The notes beneath the pieces were generated by a model. That model did not search any database, was not told where the DNA came from, and saw only the letters and a list, made by a program, of their open reading frames with translations. The translations under genes were made by a program, and so were the position numbers. Positions 42,405-54,634 of a DNA stretch of 64,000 nucleotides are shown here, piece after piece. The stretch is from NCBI GenBank assembly GCA_023014365.1, contig JAEBUN010000020.1, positions 682,001 to 746,000 on the forward strand, given 5' to 3'. Source of the stretch: Lepiota brunneoincarnata (taxonomy: Eukaryota > Basidiomycota > Agaricomycetes > Agaricales > Agaricaceae). The stretch's first letter is position 1. Each line of letters opens with the position of its first letter.

Positions 42405-43701
42405 TGAAAAGGTGGAAATGTTTGTGGATTTTTAATATAGATAGAGGGCTTGTTCTCACTAAGCTTAGCCAGAATTTGATAAGCTTAAGCTAGTACAAGT
42501 GATATGAGATAGATAATGAACAGTTTTGTCTTTTAGGGTGTTCTGGGGGTGTGTTCTGACAGCGAAATTCAAGAGAGTAGGGTTTTAGGGGTTAATGAAC
42601 AGCCATTGAAGTTATCTTAGCTGTATGGTGCAACAATGAAAGGACAATCCCTGTCAATTCAAAGTGCAGGGTCTCTGGTCTCTGGTCTCTGGTCTCTGAA
42701 CTCTGTTCTCTGTCTCTGTCTCTAGCATTCTGGAACTCTAAACTCTGGACTCTGTTCTCTGTCTCTGTCTCTGGGTTGGTCAATGACTGAAGAAATCACA
42801 CTTAACAACGCACACTAAATAGTCCTTTGAAACTGTTCTTGATCATGGCTCACAGACTTGTGTGTGGAAGTGGGGGTGAGACCTCTTTTGCTTCTCCATG
42901 AACAAGCATGACTGTATTTATATTGTTTGGATACATATGAGAGATAGTAAATATGAAATAGAAAACAATAAGCTTAATTGTTACAGGTACTGCAGAATAT
43001 TTTGGAAGGTTTGGCAGCAATTCTACCTTGCCCTGAGTTATGGGTTTTTCTCTGATTGATGAATGGCAATCCAGCCAGATGTGTTCCATGCTTGTCTGCA
43101 TTATTCTGCATCCACACGAGCACGTTTAAGCCTCTGGATCAATTATGATCAGAATGCATGGCATATGAGCAATCCCTTGATCCATTGTAATTAATCTCAG
43201 TCAGGCAATATGCCAAGGTGCTGGGACCCACAAAGCACTTGTTAATTATGAGTCTTTGATATGTCTAGGGTTTTGGGCATTGGGTGTTGCCTCCTGAACA
43301 TTGGACATTCCATTCCGTGGTCTGGTCATCATTATTGAGCTTGCTATGGGTGTAATATACCTGCAACAGCTGCTATGTACATTCTTTCGGTTCCAACAAA
43401 TCCAAGTTCATCAGAAAACTGCTTGTAAGGTCCCTGGATGTGACTGGAGTATACTCAACAGGCTATGTAGAGTCCAGAATCCCTCTGGAGAGCATTCTGA
43501 TAGCTTGGTTCACTAAGCTTAGTGATAATGAGCTGGTTTGAACACTTCCAAGGCTCAAATATCCTCAGTTTGGTTGAACTGGCTACTACGGGACATAGTA
43601 CCAATCCTCTATAGGGTTCTTTAATGATATAGCCAATGATTCTATATAGAGAATTGTTCCAGAGTACAGAATTCATGTATAGGTGTGAAATCAGCATATC
43701 A
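42405..43701 (-). repeat. LTR of element C
   Basis: 1297 bp, TGAAAAGG to GCATATCA, with TAAGCTTA palindromes at about 42457, 42479, 42969 and 43514, and the ggtctct/ctctgt array at about 42671-42775. Followed outward by the 5' end of gypsy F with ATGC, no matching partner because the other end is truncated. Confidence 0.87.
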
Positions 43702-44545
43702 ATGCTCCAAAACCTCATGGACTCAATAGGACGACAGCACCCCAACACCCCCCCCTCCATCTCAGCCATGCCCCTCAACAGAGTGGAGTATGAGTCCCAA
43801 GCCACCGCCCATGAACCCCCCTCTCCTGCTCCACACCCCCATCCACCATCACCTCCACCGCACACCTCCACCAAGGCCAAGGTGGCAACCCCACCCAAAT
43901 TTGATGGAGAATGCACCAAGGGTCATGCATTTCTCAATGCATGCCAGCTCTACATCAGGCTCTCAGTGGATCAATTCTGTTCTGATGAACAGAAAATACT
44001 GTGGACCCTCTCTTATATGAAGTTGGGATGCACAGCACAGTGGGCTGATAAGCTGTTCCACTTGGAAGCTAGCATCAGTGGGTTTCCCTTTACAGACTGG
44101 TGGGACTTCACCAAACAATTCAAGGGTCGGTTTTTCCCTGTCAATGCAGAAGCCAATGCACTAAACATGTTGGAGTCTACATCATACCACCAATGAGAGC
44201 GGACTGTTGAAGACTACCTAGATACTTTCAAAGTACTCATCTCTGAGTCTGGATACCGAGACCCCCAAGTTATTGTGGTCAAGTTCCACCGAGGTCTACA
44301 CCCTTCCATCCAGAATGCCATTGCTACCCTCCCAGCAGGCCATCCCATGGACTCAGACCCAGAGGCTTGGTACTCAGCAGCGTGACAGGTAGACCAAGCC
44401 TGAATGGCAAATGAGGCATTTTGCTCCAGTACTTGCTCCCCACTCCCACCCCCCTCCAAGCCTCCCACGGGATATGTCAGACTCCCCTGCTATGCCAACA
44501 ATCAGACCCGCCACACCCCCCTATCTGTTAGGGGAATGGATAGGC
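43702..44545 (+). pseudogene. Gypsy F gag
   Basis: Plus-strand Gag: PLNRVEYESQ start near 43770, Pro/His-rich stretch, then VATPPKFDGECTKGHAFLNAC, LSYMKLGCTAQWADKLF, DFTKQFKGRFFPVNAEANA, LESTSYHQ. The frame then meets TGA at 44194-44196, and again TGA near 44384 and 44400 (AA-stop-QVDQA-stop-MANEAF), each where Arg fits. Capsid-type retrotransposon Gag of the common Agaricomycete gypsy lineage. The zinc knuckle is not seen; the frame fades after 44545. Confidence 0.8.
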
Positions 44546-44879
44546 TGGAAACCCAAATGATATTCAAGTGGGGATTGCAATCCCTACTCGCAGCTATATT
44601 TATATACAAAATGTCTGCACACAGACTGGACTACCAAGACTACAGTAATCAGACAATATCACACACATGACAATATCAAAGTATAAATAGAAGACATATA
44701 CCTCACACAATCACAACAAAGATGGGGGGTGTCAAGATGGGTTGCCATGGTATCCAAGGCCTAAACCCTTAAGGTGCCAAAGCTAGTCAATGCTCCGGGA
44801 CCTCAGGGCAGTCAGAGACTGAAAGCGACAGAAAACTACAATATAGAGAAACCTACTATCAGGGTGTCCCCTGACAGTA
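44546..44879 (+). other. Gap replacing F protease and RT N-terminus
   Basis: About 330 bp of non-coding, AT-rich sequence (attcaagtggggattgc to cccctgacagtacag) sits where the end of gag, the protease and the RT fingers should be. A tatttatata box occurs near 44599. It could be another solo LTR or a deletion joint; no duplication was identified. Confidence 0.35.
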
Positions 44880-45310
44880 CAGGATTACCGAGCACTCAAT
44901 GCCCTCACAGTGAAGAACAAGTACCCTCTACCCCTCATCTCCAAGCTGGTTGCACAGCTCTGGGGGGCAAAGTACTTCACCAAACTAGACATTCAATGGG
45001 GCTTTAATAATGTCCAGATTAAGCCAGGAGACAAGTGGAAGGCAGCGTTTCGCATCAATAGGGGCCTCTTCGAACCCCTTGTCATGTTCTTCAGCCTCAC
45101 TAACAGCCCAGCCACCTTCCAGACAATGATGAATGACATCTTTCATGAACTTATCATGGAAGGAGTTGTAGTTGTCTACCCAGATGATATCCTCATCTTC
45201 ACCCAGACCTTGGAGCAGCATAGGGATGTTGTTAGGCATGTCATGGAGATCCTTTAACGGCACAAGCTCTACCTATGGCCAGAAAAGTGTGAGTTTGAGT
45301 GCGCTCACAT
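44880..45310 (+). pseudogene. Gypsy F reverse transcriptase
   Basis: Plus-strand RT from [19 protein letters not shown] through [20 protein letters not shown] (motif A Asp present) and [16 protein letters not shown]. The catalytic box reads YPDDILIF; Tyr-x-Asp-Asp is kept, though Pro at x is odd for RT (Met or Leu usual). A TAA after HVMEIL (45255-45257) breaks the frame before the next conserved block (LYLWPEKCEF). Confidence 0.8.
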
Positions 45311-45332
45311 TGAGTACCTAGGACTCATCATC

Positions 45333-45719
45333 TTGGAAAACTCTATCGAGATGGACCCGGTCAAAGTTGCAGGAGTCAAGGAGTGGCCAACCCCCAAGAA
45401 TAAGCTAGGGCTTCAGTCTTTCCTGGGTTTTACAAACTTCTACCACCACTTCATCCAGAACTTCTCCCACATAGCCCAACCCCTCTTTGACCTCACCCAA
45501 AATGGCACTACATGGCAGTGGAACTCGGAACAGCAAGTAGCATTTGATGGCTTGAAAGCAGCTATCACTTCAGCTCCAGTTTTGGCTTCTCCAGATGATA
45601 AGGCACCCTTCTGAGTAGAAGCCAATAGTTCGGATTTTGCCATGGGGGCTGTACTCTCTCAACTCTCCAGAGATGATGGAAAGTGGCACCCAGTAGCATT
45701 CTACTCTAAAGCCTTGTCT
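45333..45719 (+). pseudogene. Gypsy F RNase H, left part (split by element B)
   Basis: IEMDPVKVAGVKEWPTPKN, QSFLGFTNFYHHFIQNFSH and SAPVLASPDDKAPF, TGA at 45612-45614 where Arg fits, then VEANSSDFAMGAVLSQLS (first RNase H Asp replaced: EANSSDF where relatives have EADSSDF) and WHPVAFYSKALSP. Element B starts at 45724 in the middle of the domain. The domain continues at 60291. Confidence 0.8.
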
Positions 45720-45723
45720 CCAG

Positions 45724-47031
45724 TGATACACCAATTTCACACCTATACATGAATTCCGTACTCCGGAACAATTCTCTACATAGAATCATTGGCTATATCA
45801 TTAAAGAACTCTATAGAGGATTGGTACTATATTCCGTAGTAGCCAGTTCAACCGAATTGAGGATACTCAAGCCTCAGACATGTTCAAACCAGTTCATTAT
45901 CACTAAGCTTAGTGAACCAAGCTATCAGAACGCTCTCCAGAGGGATTCAGGACTCTACATAGCCTATCGAGTATACCCCGGTCGCATCAAGGGACCTTAC
46001 AAGCAGTTTTCTGATGAACCCAAATGCATTTGAACATAAAAGAATGTACCTAGCGGCTGTTGCAGGTGTATTACGTCTATAGCAAGTTCAATAATGATGA
46101 CCGGACCACGGAACGGAACGTCCAACGTTCGGGAGGCAATACCCAATGCCCCAAACCCTAGAAATATCAAAGACTCCTAATTAACGAGTGCTTTGTGGGT
46201 CCTGGCACTTTGGCATACTGCTTAACTGAGATTAATTACAACAGATCAAGGGATTGTCCATCCGCTATACATTCCGATCATAATTGATCCGGAAACTTAA
46301 TGCGCTTGCATGGACACAGAATAATGCAGACGAGCACGGAACATGTCTGGCTGGATTGCCATTTGTTAATCAGAGAAAAACCCATAACCCAGGGTGAGGT
46401 TGAAATGCTGCCAAACCTTCCAAAATGTTCTACAGTGCCTGTAACAATTAAGCTTATTGTTTTCTATTTCATATTTACTATCTCTCATATGTATTGAAAC
46501 AATATAAATACGGTCGCACTTGTTCATGGAGAAGCAAGAGGTCTCACCCCCACTTCCACACGCAAGTCTGCGAGCCGTGATCAAGAACAGTTTCAGAGGG
46601 CTATTTAGTGTGTGTCGTTAAGTGTGATTTCTTCGGTTGTCGACCAACCCAGAGACAGAGACAGAGACCAGAGTTCAGAGTTTAGAGTTCCAGAGTGCTA
46701 GAGACAGAGACAGAGACAGAGACAGAGACCAGAGTTCAGAGACCAGAGACCAGAGACCAGAGACCCCGTGCTTTGAATTGACAGGGATTGTCCTTTCATT
46801 GTTGCACTGTATGGCTAAGATAACTTCAACGGCTGTTTGTTAACCTCTAAAAACACTACTCTCTTGAATTTCGCTGTCAGAATGCACCCCCAGAACACCC
46901 TAAAAGATGAAACTGTTCATTATCTATCTCATTCCACTTGTATTAGCTTAAGCTTATCAAATTACAGCTAAGCTTAGTGAAAACAAGCCCACTATCTATA
47001 TTAAAAACCTACAAAAGTTTCTACCTTTTCA
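45724..47031 (+). repeat. LTR of element B (left, 5' LTR)
   Basis: Starts TGATACACC and ends CTTTTCA, followed by TC and the primer-binding site TGGAGCCCACC (47034-47044). TATA-like tataaata at about 46502. Contains the cagagac/ccagaga array (about 46650-46765) and palindromes at about 45903, 46448, 46949 and 46974. Confidence 0.88.
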
Positions 47032-47033
47032 TC

Positions 47034-47050
47034 TGGAGCCCACCATGAGG
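47034..47050 (+). promoter_or_regulatory. Primer-binding site of element B
   Basis: TGGAGCCCACCATGAGG two bases inside the left LTR, matching elements A, C and D in the first eleven bases. Expected start of minus-strand DNA synthesis. Confidence 0.6.
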
Positions 47051-47461
47051 GGGGTTTTCAGTTGAAATTCACAAGACAAACACCAAAAGACTTGGACACT
47101 GGCCTGCCTTTCACCTGCGAAGCAGAAAAAGGTTCAAGCAAAGACTGTAAAGTCACCCAAAACATCCTTCGAGAGCAGTCTCAGGAAGGTCGACCCCCCA
47201 AAACAGAGAACTACTCGGAATTCCAATCGTCCAGAAGGTTCTGAAGGCCTCATTGCTGCTAGTACCTCTCGAAAGTGAAAAGATCCTGTTAACTCTTTAG
47301 CTGCGAACACAGCAAGTGGTTCAGCAGTTGCAGTATTGAGAGAAGCCGTACCACCGATCTCTACTGCTCCCAGAATTACTATAAGGCTTCCAGCCTCAGC
47401 TTGCAACATAGCACATATACTGCACACCTGAAAATCAGGACAGGTCAGACCAGTTCCTACG

Positions 47462-49310
47462 CTAAGCTTAGCATTACCAAATCAAAACTCGTTTCATATG
47501 AACCCTCCTGGTGCCTCTACGGTACCAGAAATATCACAGTCAACTCCGACTGTACAGACAAACCAAAATATGCCATTGACAATGACTACAGCTAGAAAAA
47601 TGGGACACAAGCATATGCCAATTCCCTTTAGCAATAATGCTCCCAGATGGGATGCATCAAAACCACAGACATTGAGAAATTATCTCTGGATGCTGGAACG
47701 TCTCTTCATGATAACGAAGACAATGGATGAGGCAGAAAGAATAAATTGGGCAGTGTCGTATGTGGACCAGGATATCTGTGAAGAGTAGATGAGTTTTGCG
47801 GAGTTCCTAGCAGGAAGCTGGACAGGCTTCGTAGAGAGATTAAAGAAAGAGTACCCTGAGACTGTGGCAGCCTGAGCAGGGTTCAGTGTGATGCTTGAGG
47901 GAACTCTGCGCAGAGAGTAGAGGCATTGTGATGAATGAGGAGCATAAAGTCTTGGACTTTAAAAGGCTGATTCATTCTCAAAGCAGAGAAGTGTCTGAAG
48001 TCACCAGCGGTAGTCTCGAACCAAGAACTAGTCGAGTTATTTACGAGGGCACTGGACTCGGTGTTCCAGGATGTACTCAATGCGAGATTAGTGATCACCT
48101 GGGGTGCATAGAACCGCAAGCGATGGGTCGGCACTGACTGCGAAGGATTTATGCAAAGAGGACCCCTATGATTGGAGGATTCGTCATGGATAAAGCCATC
48201 AAAATTTCGATTGGCAAAACACTTATGTGATCCCTTCATCAAGATTTGAGGCCAGGTAAACTCAGCATCGATGAGCCATCCACCCGCGACACCCGGAACA
48301 GGGACTTATGACCCGGTATTAAAGCGAGAGCTGCAAAGCTTAAAGCAGAAATTTCAGGATGAAGTCCCAGCAGATGGCAAGTGGCCTCAGCTGAGCTTAA
48401 GGACCTCATGAATATCCAGGGGCATACCTTAAAATCATACTTAGAGAGCTTGGCAAAAGACTGGACATAATCATGCCGGTTATAATCATGCTCAGAGGAA
48501 TACTGGAAGTGGGTTGGCAGGGTTGCTTTCCAACCGCAAGTGTTTCTACTGCTGGTTATTAGGGCATAGTTGGTTATTCTGCCCAGACATGGAGGCGGAT
48601 AAACAAGCTGGCCGAATTAGAGCTGAAGGGAACAAAATATATATGGGAGATGGCTCAAGTATCCCTCGAGGAGAAGGGCCTATTAAAGAGAAAGTGGCAA
48701 AGTACTATGCGACAAAGGGACAACTCTTCAGTTCAGATACCAGAACTGCCAGGAGGTTGAGCCTGAGTTACTGCAAGTGCCAATGTCAGTGGTGTTTGCA
48801 CAGAGAGCGTTCCTGAGGTCAGAAAACCAAAGGTCACCAGTGGAAGAAGAAGTCCGCCATCTGAAGCAGCACATGGAAATGTTGGAGACAGCTGCCATCC
48901 ACGCCAGGGAGTGCCCCAAGGGTTAAGCTTATGACCAGGAAGGAGGATAATGTCGAAATACAGTCTGTGGCCGAGCAATTGGCCCAGATACAGGCTAAGC
49001 TTAGCAGTTTGATGGATGGTACGCCCTTGGCAAGCCAGTATTTGGACACCAGAAGTGGTGCACAAGACTTGGAACTCGGAGTCAGGGTTTCTAAAGGGTT
49101 TGAGGAAGGAGCCAACTCTGAAGAAGAAGGTCGCCTTTGCCAGAGGACAGACTCCTGAGGATGTGTCAGATTCTGAGCAATCAGAAGAATCAGAAAATGA
49201 GGAAATAGGGCAGACAATGGAGAAACCAATGCATGCCGCAGCAGGAGAATTACCATATAGAAATGTGAAACCACTGCACCCTGGTTGTTGAGGTACCACC
49301 ACTGCCTGTC
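47462..49310 (+). pseudogene. Element B gag
   Basis: Plus-strand Gag: MNPPGASTVPEISQS near 47498, NYLWMLERLFMITKT, INWAVSYVDQDICEE then TAG at 47786-47788 where A has TGG (Trp), continuing MSFAEFLAGSWTGFVERL. Zinc knuckle CFYCWLLGHSWLFC at about 48537-48580. Then NKIYMGDGSSIPRGEGPIKE, a coiled stretch (VEIQSVAEQLAQIQAKL, 48955-49005) and the acidic tail SEQSEESENEEIG. Several frameshifts. Counterpart of A's gag. Confidence 0.75.
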
Positions 49311-49316
49311 AGAAGG

Positions 49317-50983
49317 ATGGAACCATCCAAGAAGGAGCCTGCGTATAAGCACCAGGCCCCTATAGAGAGGAATGTCGATGTTGAGAAAGTACTCAGCAGG
49401 GTATTGAAGCAAGAAGCCTCAGTATCGCATGGAGAACTCTTGGCATTGTCACCGATATACAGGAATGCTTATAGAGAGCACATTATGAGAAAACAGGTAC
49501 CCACAAGTCAAAGCTTAATAGCAGGAGTAGGGCCCAGGGATGATGATACAGAAGACATAGAGATGAATAGTGGGCCAGTACAAGTCATGATAACAGAGCT
49601 AGCAGACGGTCCTTGGAAGTATGATATGGTGCTCCGAGAAGGCTTGGCAACCCAAGCCTGGGTAGCTCAGTGAAGAGTGATTAACCCTTCTAAACACAAA
49701 ATAAACGCGAAGCACGATCGAGTCCAACAATCAGTTAGGCTTCAAGACCGACCAGGAGTGCCCACAGAGTCAAAGCGATGCAAGTACAAGGTGAGATGAA
49801 TGGTGATCTCGAGAAAATGAGGCAGACAAATATCTTTAGAAGAGTTAAAGTTCGAGAGTTAATGAGAGCGATTTTAGACGAGCTAGAGTGCAAAGGATGG
49901 ACAGTAAATTGACTGGTCTTTAACTACAGGTTGTACAGGCCTTAAATACGAAATTTTATGGATTTTTGATGAATATTTCGGAGCAGGAAGAAGATAAAAG
50001 AAGCAATCTCAAAAGCAAAAGTAAAGTACAGTAAGACAACCTAAAACAAACACAAAACAGGGGTTAAATATATAGAGAATACAAGTACATTACCATGACA
50101 GTGTGCAAGATGTAGAGAGGGATAAGAGAAGGAAATAGATTCATGGTACAACAAGACGAGACAGGAATGAAGAATTAAACATAAATTTCAAAACTAGAAG
50201 GTTGAAAAGAGGGGGGAATGGAGACAATAGATACTTAGTCCAAGATATGGATGGGTAGCTTGACAACAGGCACTCCAAACGTCGTTAGCGATCCAGTTAA
50301 TTAGAATCACAAGAGATTGATGAGAGGTTGCCGTTTTCATGGGCAACCGAACTCACAATCTCTACATCAGGATCCAATCATGCAGTACTTGGAGTCACTG
50401 CCCCAAAGAGACAGGGGATGGCAAGTGTTTATTGCAAAAGAATGTGAGCTATTGAGAGTAGTGCCAACTCTGATAAATGGGATTTGGCAGGAAGAGGCCT
50501 TGCTAGATAGCAGGTCACAGATCATCTCCATGAGTCAGGAAGTGGCGATTGCATGTCAAGTTTCTTGGGACCCAGATACTACGATAAATTTGCAGAGTGC
50601 AAATGGGCAGGTTGAAAAGACTTGTGGATTGGCAAAGAACATAGGCTTTACCTGCAGGGGGAGTCACAATCTATTTGCAAGTTCACATCGTTCGTAACCC
50701 CGCATATCGAGTACTCCTGGGACAACCCTTTGATGTAATGATGGCTAGCGAAGTCAGGAATAGTGCCAGTGGCAAGCAAACCTTGGTTATTATGGACCCA
50801 AATACCAGAGAAAGGGCTGTGTTACCAACTTATGCTCGAGGAGAGTGTAATCCTCCTAAGCTTAGAGAAAACAGTCAAAGATTTCGAGGAAACCTCGATG
50901 AGTTGACTGAGGGACAAGGAGAGGTGGCTTGTATAATAGACTATGATGATGAGAAGGGCCCTGTCATTGCGCACAAACACTAA
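49317..50983 (+). pseudogene. Element B protease region, split by solo LTR, active site altered
   Basis: Frame 49317-49670 (EVLSRVL-type spacer to EGLATQAWVAQ), solo LTR 49671-50366, then DPIMQYLESLPQRDRG onward. The active site reads LLDSRSQI; element A has LLDSGSQI, so the invariant Gly of the retropepsin D-S/T-G is Arg (GGG to AGG). VHIVRNPAYRVLLGQPFD is present after a frameshift near 50675. Protease is predicted dead. Confidence 0.8.
49671..50366 (+). mobile_element. Solo LTR, 696 bp, 4-bp duplication, inside element B
   Basis: Starts TGAAGAG, ends CTCTACA (inverted apart from one base), flanked by TCAG on both sides (49667-49670, 50367-50370). Element A has the uninterrupted site (AQDPIMQ). 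A 4-bp duplication, like that of element B itself, suggests a related integrase. No palindromic TAAGCTTA site inside, so it is a different family. Confidence 0.85.
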
Positions 50984-51123
50984 GCTTAGCAAAAGGAAGC
51001 TTCTCAGAGGCTGAGTTACAGCTAATGTTCATTGACCTGAGTCATACGTGATGAGGACTGCCCACAGGAAGATAAAGCAACTGGCGTTATTGTGCCTAGG
51101 GCAGCATCGCCAATGCACAGGAT

Positions 51124-52310
51124 ATGGAGGGTCAGGGAATAACTGTCTTCGAAACTGAAGGGGATGACCAAGATACTGTACAATGCCTGGCTGGGAAGAA
51201 ATATAAACCAGTCGCTTTAAAAGTGAGGCCAGTGTTCAGTGATTTACCAGAGAAATTCAGGATAAAACGAGAAATAAAAGGGGATCCACTGGCAGGAATG
51301 CCTAAGCTTAGCATGCATCCGCCAGAGTTTGCCCCGACAGGCAGATATATGGAGGAGCGTAAGCTTAAGCTGGACGAAGCCCATGCAGGGGATTTCTTGT
51401 GGCCGGAAGAGAGAAAGCTGATGCACCAGGTCATGATGCTTCAAGAAAGGGCATTTGCATGGACAGATGAGGAGAGGGGATGTTTTAGGGAAGACTTCTT
51501 CCCACCAATCGAGATACCGATGGTAGAACATACTCTGTGGGTTGAGAAGCCCATTCCGATTCCACCAGTGATCTATGATGAAGTTTGTGCCATTATAAAG
51601 AGAAAGATTAGTGCTGGTGTATACGAGCCGTCAAACTCATCCTATAGATCCAGATGGTTCTGTGTGGTGAAGAAAGATGGGAAAAGTTTGAGACTGGTAC
51701 ACAGCTTGGAACCGCTGAACAGAGTGACGATAGTGCATTCAGGACTGCCACCAGCAACTGGAAGATTTGGCAATGCACTTCACAGGCAGAGCTTGTGGAG
51801 GCATTCTGGACCTATGGGATGGACCAATTCAGTGCCTATATTTCATGAGGATGTAACAGCAATCCTAGCCAGTGAGATACCAGAATACACAATGCTGTAC
51901 ATAGATGATGTACCTATCAGAGGACCCAAAACTAGATATGAGTTGTCAGATGGCATGGAAGAGACGCTGAAAGAAAACCCAGGGATCCGATGATTTGTAT
52001 GGGAACACATGCAGACAGGTCAATAGGATTCTACAGAGGATGAAATACGTAGGAGGAACCTTCTCTGGGCCCAAGACAACTATCTGCGCTGATGAAATCA
52101 CCGTAGTGGGTTTTGAATGCTCTTATAAAGGATGGTTGCCTGCCACAGACACCATTGGGAAGATATTAAGATGGGGGGATTGTGAGAATGTCTCCGAGCT
52201 AAGGGGTTTTCTAGGAACAGCTACAGCGCTGCAGGAATCATATCCCGAAGTTCATAGCCATTGCTGCACCTCTATACAAAAAGCTTAAGAAAGGGCAAGA
52301 GTTTGAATGG
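51124..52310 (+). pseudogene. Element B reverse transcriptase, motif A deleted
   Basis: Plus-strand RT like A's (KISAGVYEPSNSSYRSRWF; VVKKDGKSLRLVHSLEP), but after SGLPPAT a one-base insertion is followed by an internal deletion of about 33 codons that removes DLYVGYDEQ (motif A with the catalytic Asp) and rejoins at PMGWTNS. YIDDVPIRG is present. A TGA follows in GIR-stop-FVWEH (about 51991). RT cannot be active. Confidence 0.85.
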
Positions 52311-52960
52311 GGAGAAAGTGAACAGAAAGCACAGCAGGAGCTGAAAGATGCGATTCAATGCTGTTTCCCGGCCAGGAACCCCGAATTCCCGAGTAAACAA
52401 CCCATAGTAGTAGCCATGGATACCTCATGGAGGGCGGTGGGATACTACATATATCAGTGAGATGGAGAAGATGCTAAGCTTATACATTATGTGAAGTTTG
52501 GGTCAATATTATTGGATGAAAGACAGCAGAGATACTCTCAGCCCAAGCAAGAGCTATGCAGCTTAAGAATGGTGCTGGATTTACTGTGGGGATCAAGAAA
52601 CTTAGTGGTGGAAACAGATGCAAAGTTTCTCTTTGGGATGTTAAACAATCCAGGAAAGCTCCCAAACGCTGACAGTAAACTGCTGGGTGGACTTCATTAG
52701 GTCGTTCCACTTCACGCTAGTACACAAAGAAGGGAAGACCTTTGGACCGGATGGACTGTCCAGGCGATGCTACTATCCCAGGTGATGAGACAGCCCATTG
52801 CTTTGACGATGGATCTGAGGATGAGGGAGAGGAGTTCGAACTGATCAAAGAAGATCCAGGGGCCGCAGATCCTTTACCCTTGGAAGCCTTCTGCGAATGA
52901 GATTGACAGTCACTCTGGCTTCAACCAGGGTCTGGCGCATGATGTGTATGATTTTGAGTA
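52311..52960 (+). pseudogene. Element B RNase H and linker
   Basis: VVAMDTSWRAVGYYIYQ (Asp) then TGA, KFGSILLDERQQRYSQPKQEL (Glu), NLVVETDAKFLFGML (Asp), ending with a frame change near 52680. An acidic linker follows (QAWEEYLDKQQAKLRVIED to about 53030). Same organisation as in element A. Confidence 0.75.
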
Positions 52961-53219
52961 TGAGCTGGATCAAGCTTGGGAAGAGTACTTGGATAAACAA
53001 CAGGCTAAGCTTAGGGTTATAGAAGATCCCAGCCTGTCCAGAAAACCATCGACAAGTACTAAGCTTAATGACGGATGTCAGGCTAGTGCCAGATTTCGAA
53101 GAGGAAAAGTCAACCGAGATAGAGGAAGCATATGATGAGTCGTGCAGGACAGATACAGCATAAATACAAGACAAAAGATACCCAAAGTCAGGGAATACCT
53201 GAAAACAGGGGGCAGTAGC

Positions 53220-54560
53220 ACAGCTGAAGGCTTGGATGAGCCGGATCTGCGTAAGCTTAAGCATATGGTGGAGCATTTCTTCTTGGACGAAGAGGGGAGA
53301 CTGTATAGGATGAGCCCTAGCGGTCAGCATCAGCTAGTAGTGGATAAGGAGCAACTGTATGTATATGTTGTGAGCCAGCCACAACGTCCTAGGACACAGG
53401 GGAATATACGCAACCACTAAGCTTATAATGCAGAGGTTCTGGTGGCTGGAAGTTGAAGGGGACGTAGCTTGGTATGTGCAATCGTGCCATCTATGCCAGC
53501 AACGGCAAAAGGTGATCATCAAGACGCCACCAATAGTAACGCCCACACCGTCAGTATTCCAAGTGCTACATGTGGACACACTACATATGATGCCAAGTTC
53601 TAATGGGTGTAGTTATATTGTGGATGGAAGGTGTGGACTGTCATCCTGGATGGAGGCAAAAGCATTGAGAAAAGAGAACGCCAGTTTGATCGTGCAGTGG
53701 TTATTCGAAGATATCATTTGCCGATGGGGCTGTATAGTGAAGATTGTCATGGACAATGGTTCTCCATTTAAGAAAGCTGTTCGGTGGCTGGATGAAAAAT
53801 ATGGGATAAAGGGAGTAACAATATCTCCTTACAATTCCAAGGTGAACGGGATTATTGAGCGACCCCACTGGGATGTGCGACAAATGTTGTACAAAGCTAC
53901 AGATGGAGACGTCAAAAAGTGGTATTGGCACCTACCTGCACATTATGTGGGCAGATCGGATCACCATTAGAAAAGGAATGGGGTGTTTCCCAGTACTTTT
54001 TGGTAACCAGAGCGCACCCGACACTACCTTTGGATGTCAAAGAGGCCACTTGGCTAGTGCAGCTACCGAATAAGTACTTGACTACAGGCTGAGTTGATAG
54101 GATATCGAGCTCAGGCTTTAGCAAAACATGTTTGGCGTGTTGAGGAGATGCGTCAGCATATTTCAGACACTAAGCTTAACAAGGCTTGGGAGATGGAACG
54201 ACAAGCAGCGCATAAGATAAAAGATTATCGCTTTAGCCTGGGAGATTTAGTATTAGTGTGAAATACGGCGATAGAGAGCTCAGCAGACAGGAAGATGAAA
54301 CCCAGGTATCTAGGACCCATGGTGGTCATATCTAGATCAAAGGGAGGATCTTATATCCTGGCAGAGTTGGATGGTTCTGTATGGCAGAATAAAGTGGTGG
54401 CGTTCAGAGTAATTCCCTACTTAGCCAGAAAACATATGCCATTGCTGCTGGAGTTACAAGAGTTGATCAATCTGTCACCAGAGGGACTGAAGACCCTGGA
54501 GGAGACTACTGAGGATGAGCTTAGTGACAGATGGGAGCCAGAAGAGTTGGGAGGATAGAA
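53220..54560 (+). pseudogene. Element B integrase
   Basis: Zinc-binding part near 53380-53510 (WWLEVEGDVAWYVQSCHLCQQ), core with Asp in QVLHVDTLHM, Asp in KIVMDNGSPF and Glu in NGIIERPHWD: a complete D-D-E set in one 180-codon frame (53428-53970). A frame change near 53940 precedes ALVTKYFLVTRAHPTLPL-type sequence. The C-terminal GPY/F-like module [19 protein letters not shown] lies at 54295-54360 and the frame ends at 54558 with an acidic tail. Core motifs are better preserved than in A. Confidence 0.78.
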
Positions 54561-54634
54561 AAAACCTGATATTGTGGACAGAACTATCTACCTATCGAAG
54601 GAAAACTATCCTAGGGACTGTAAAAGCGTTAAGC

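Larger units (their letters stand above)
39660..43701 (-). mobile_element. Element C: truncated copy of the A/B family
   Basis: On the minus strand from the right: LTR 42405-43701, primer-binding site, gag leader and gag down to about 39660, where it stops inside the post-knuckle region (VQVPE.. part) and unrelated AT-rich sequence begins. Protease, pol, antisense genes and the second LTR are absent. The outer LTR edge lies directly on the 5' region of gypsy F. A 950 bp hAT-like element is inserted in gag. Confidence 0.8.
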
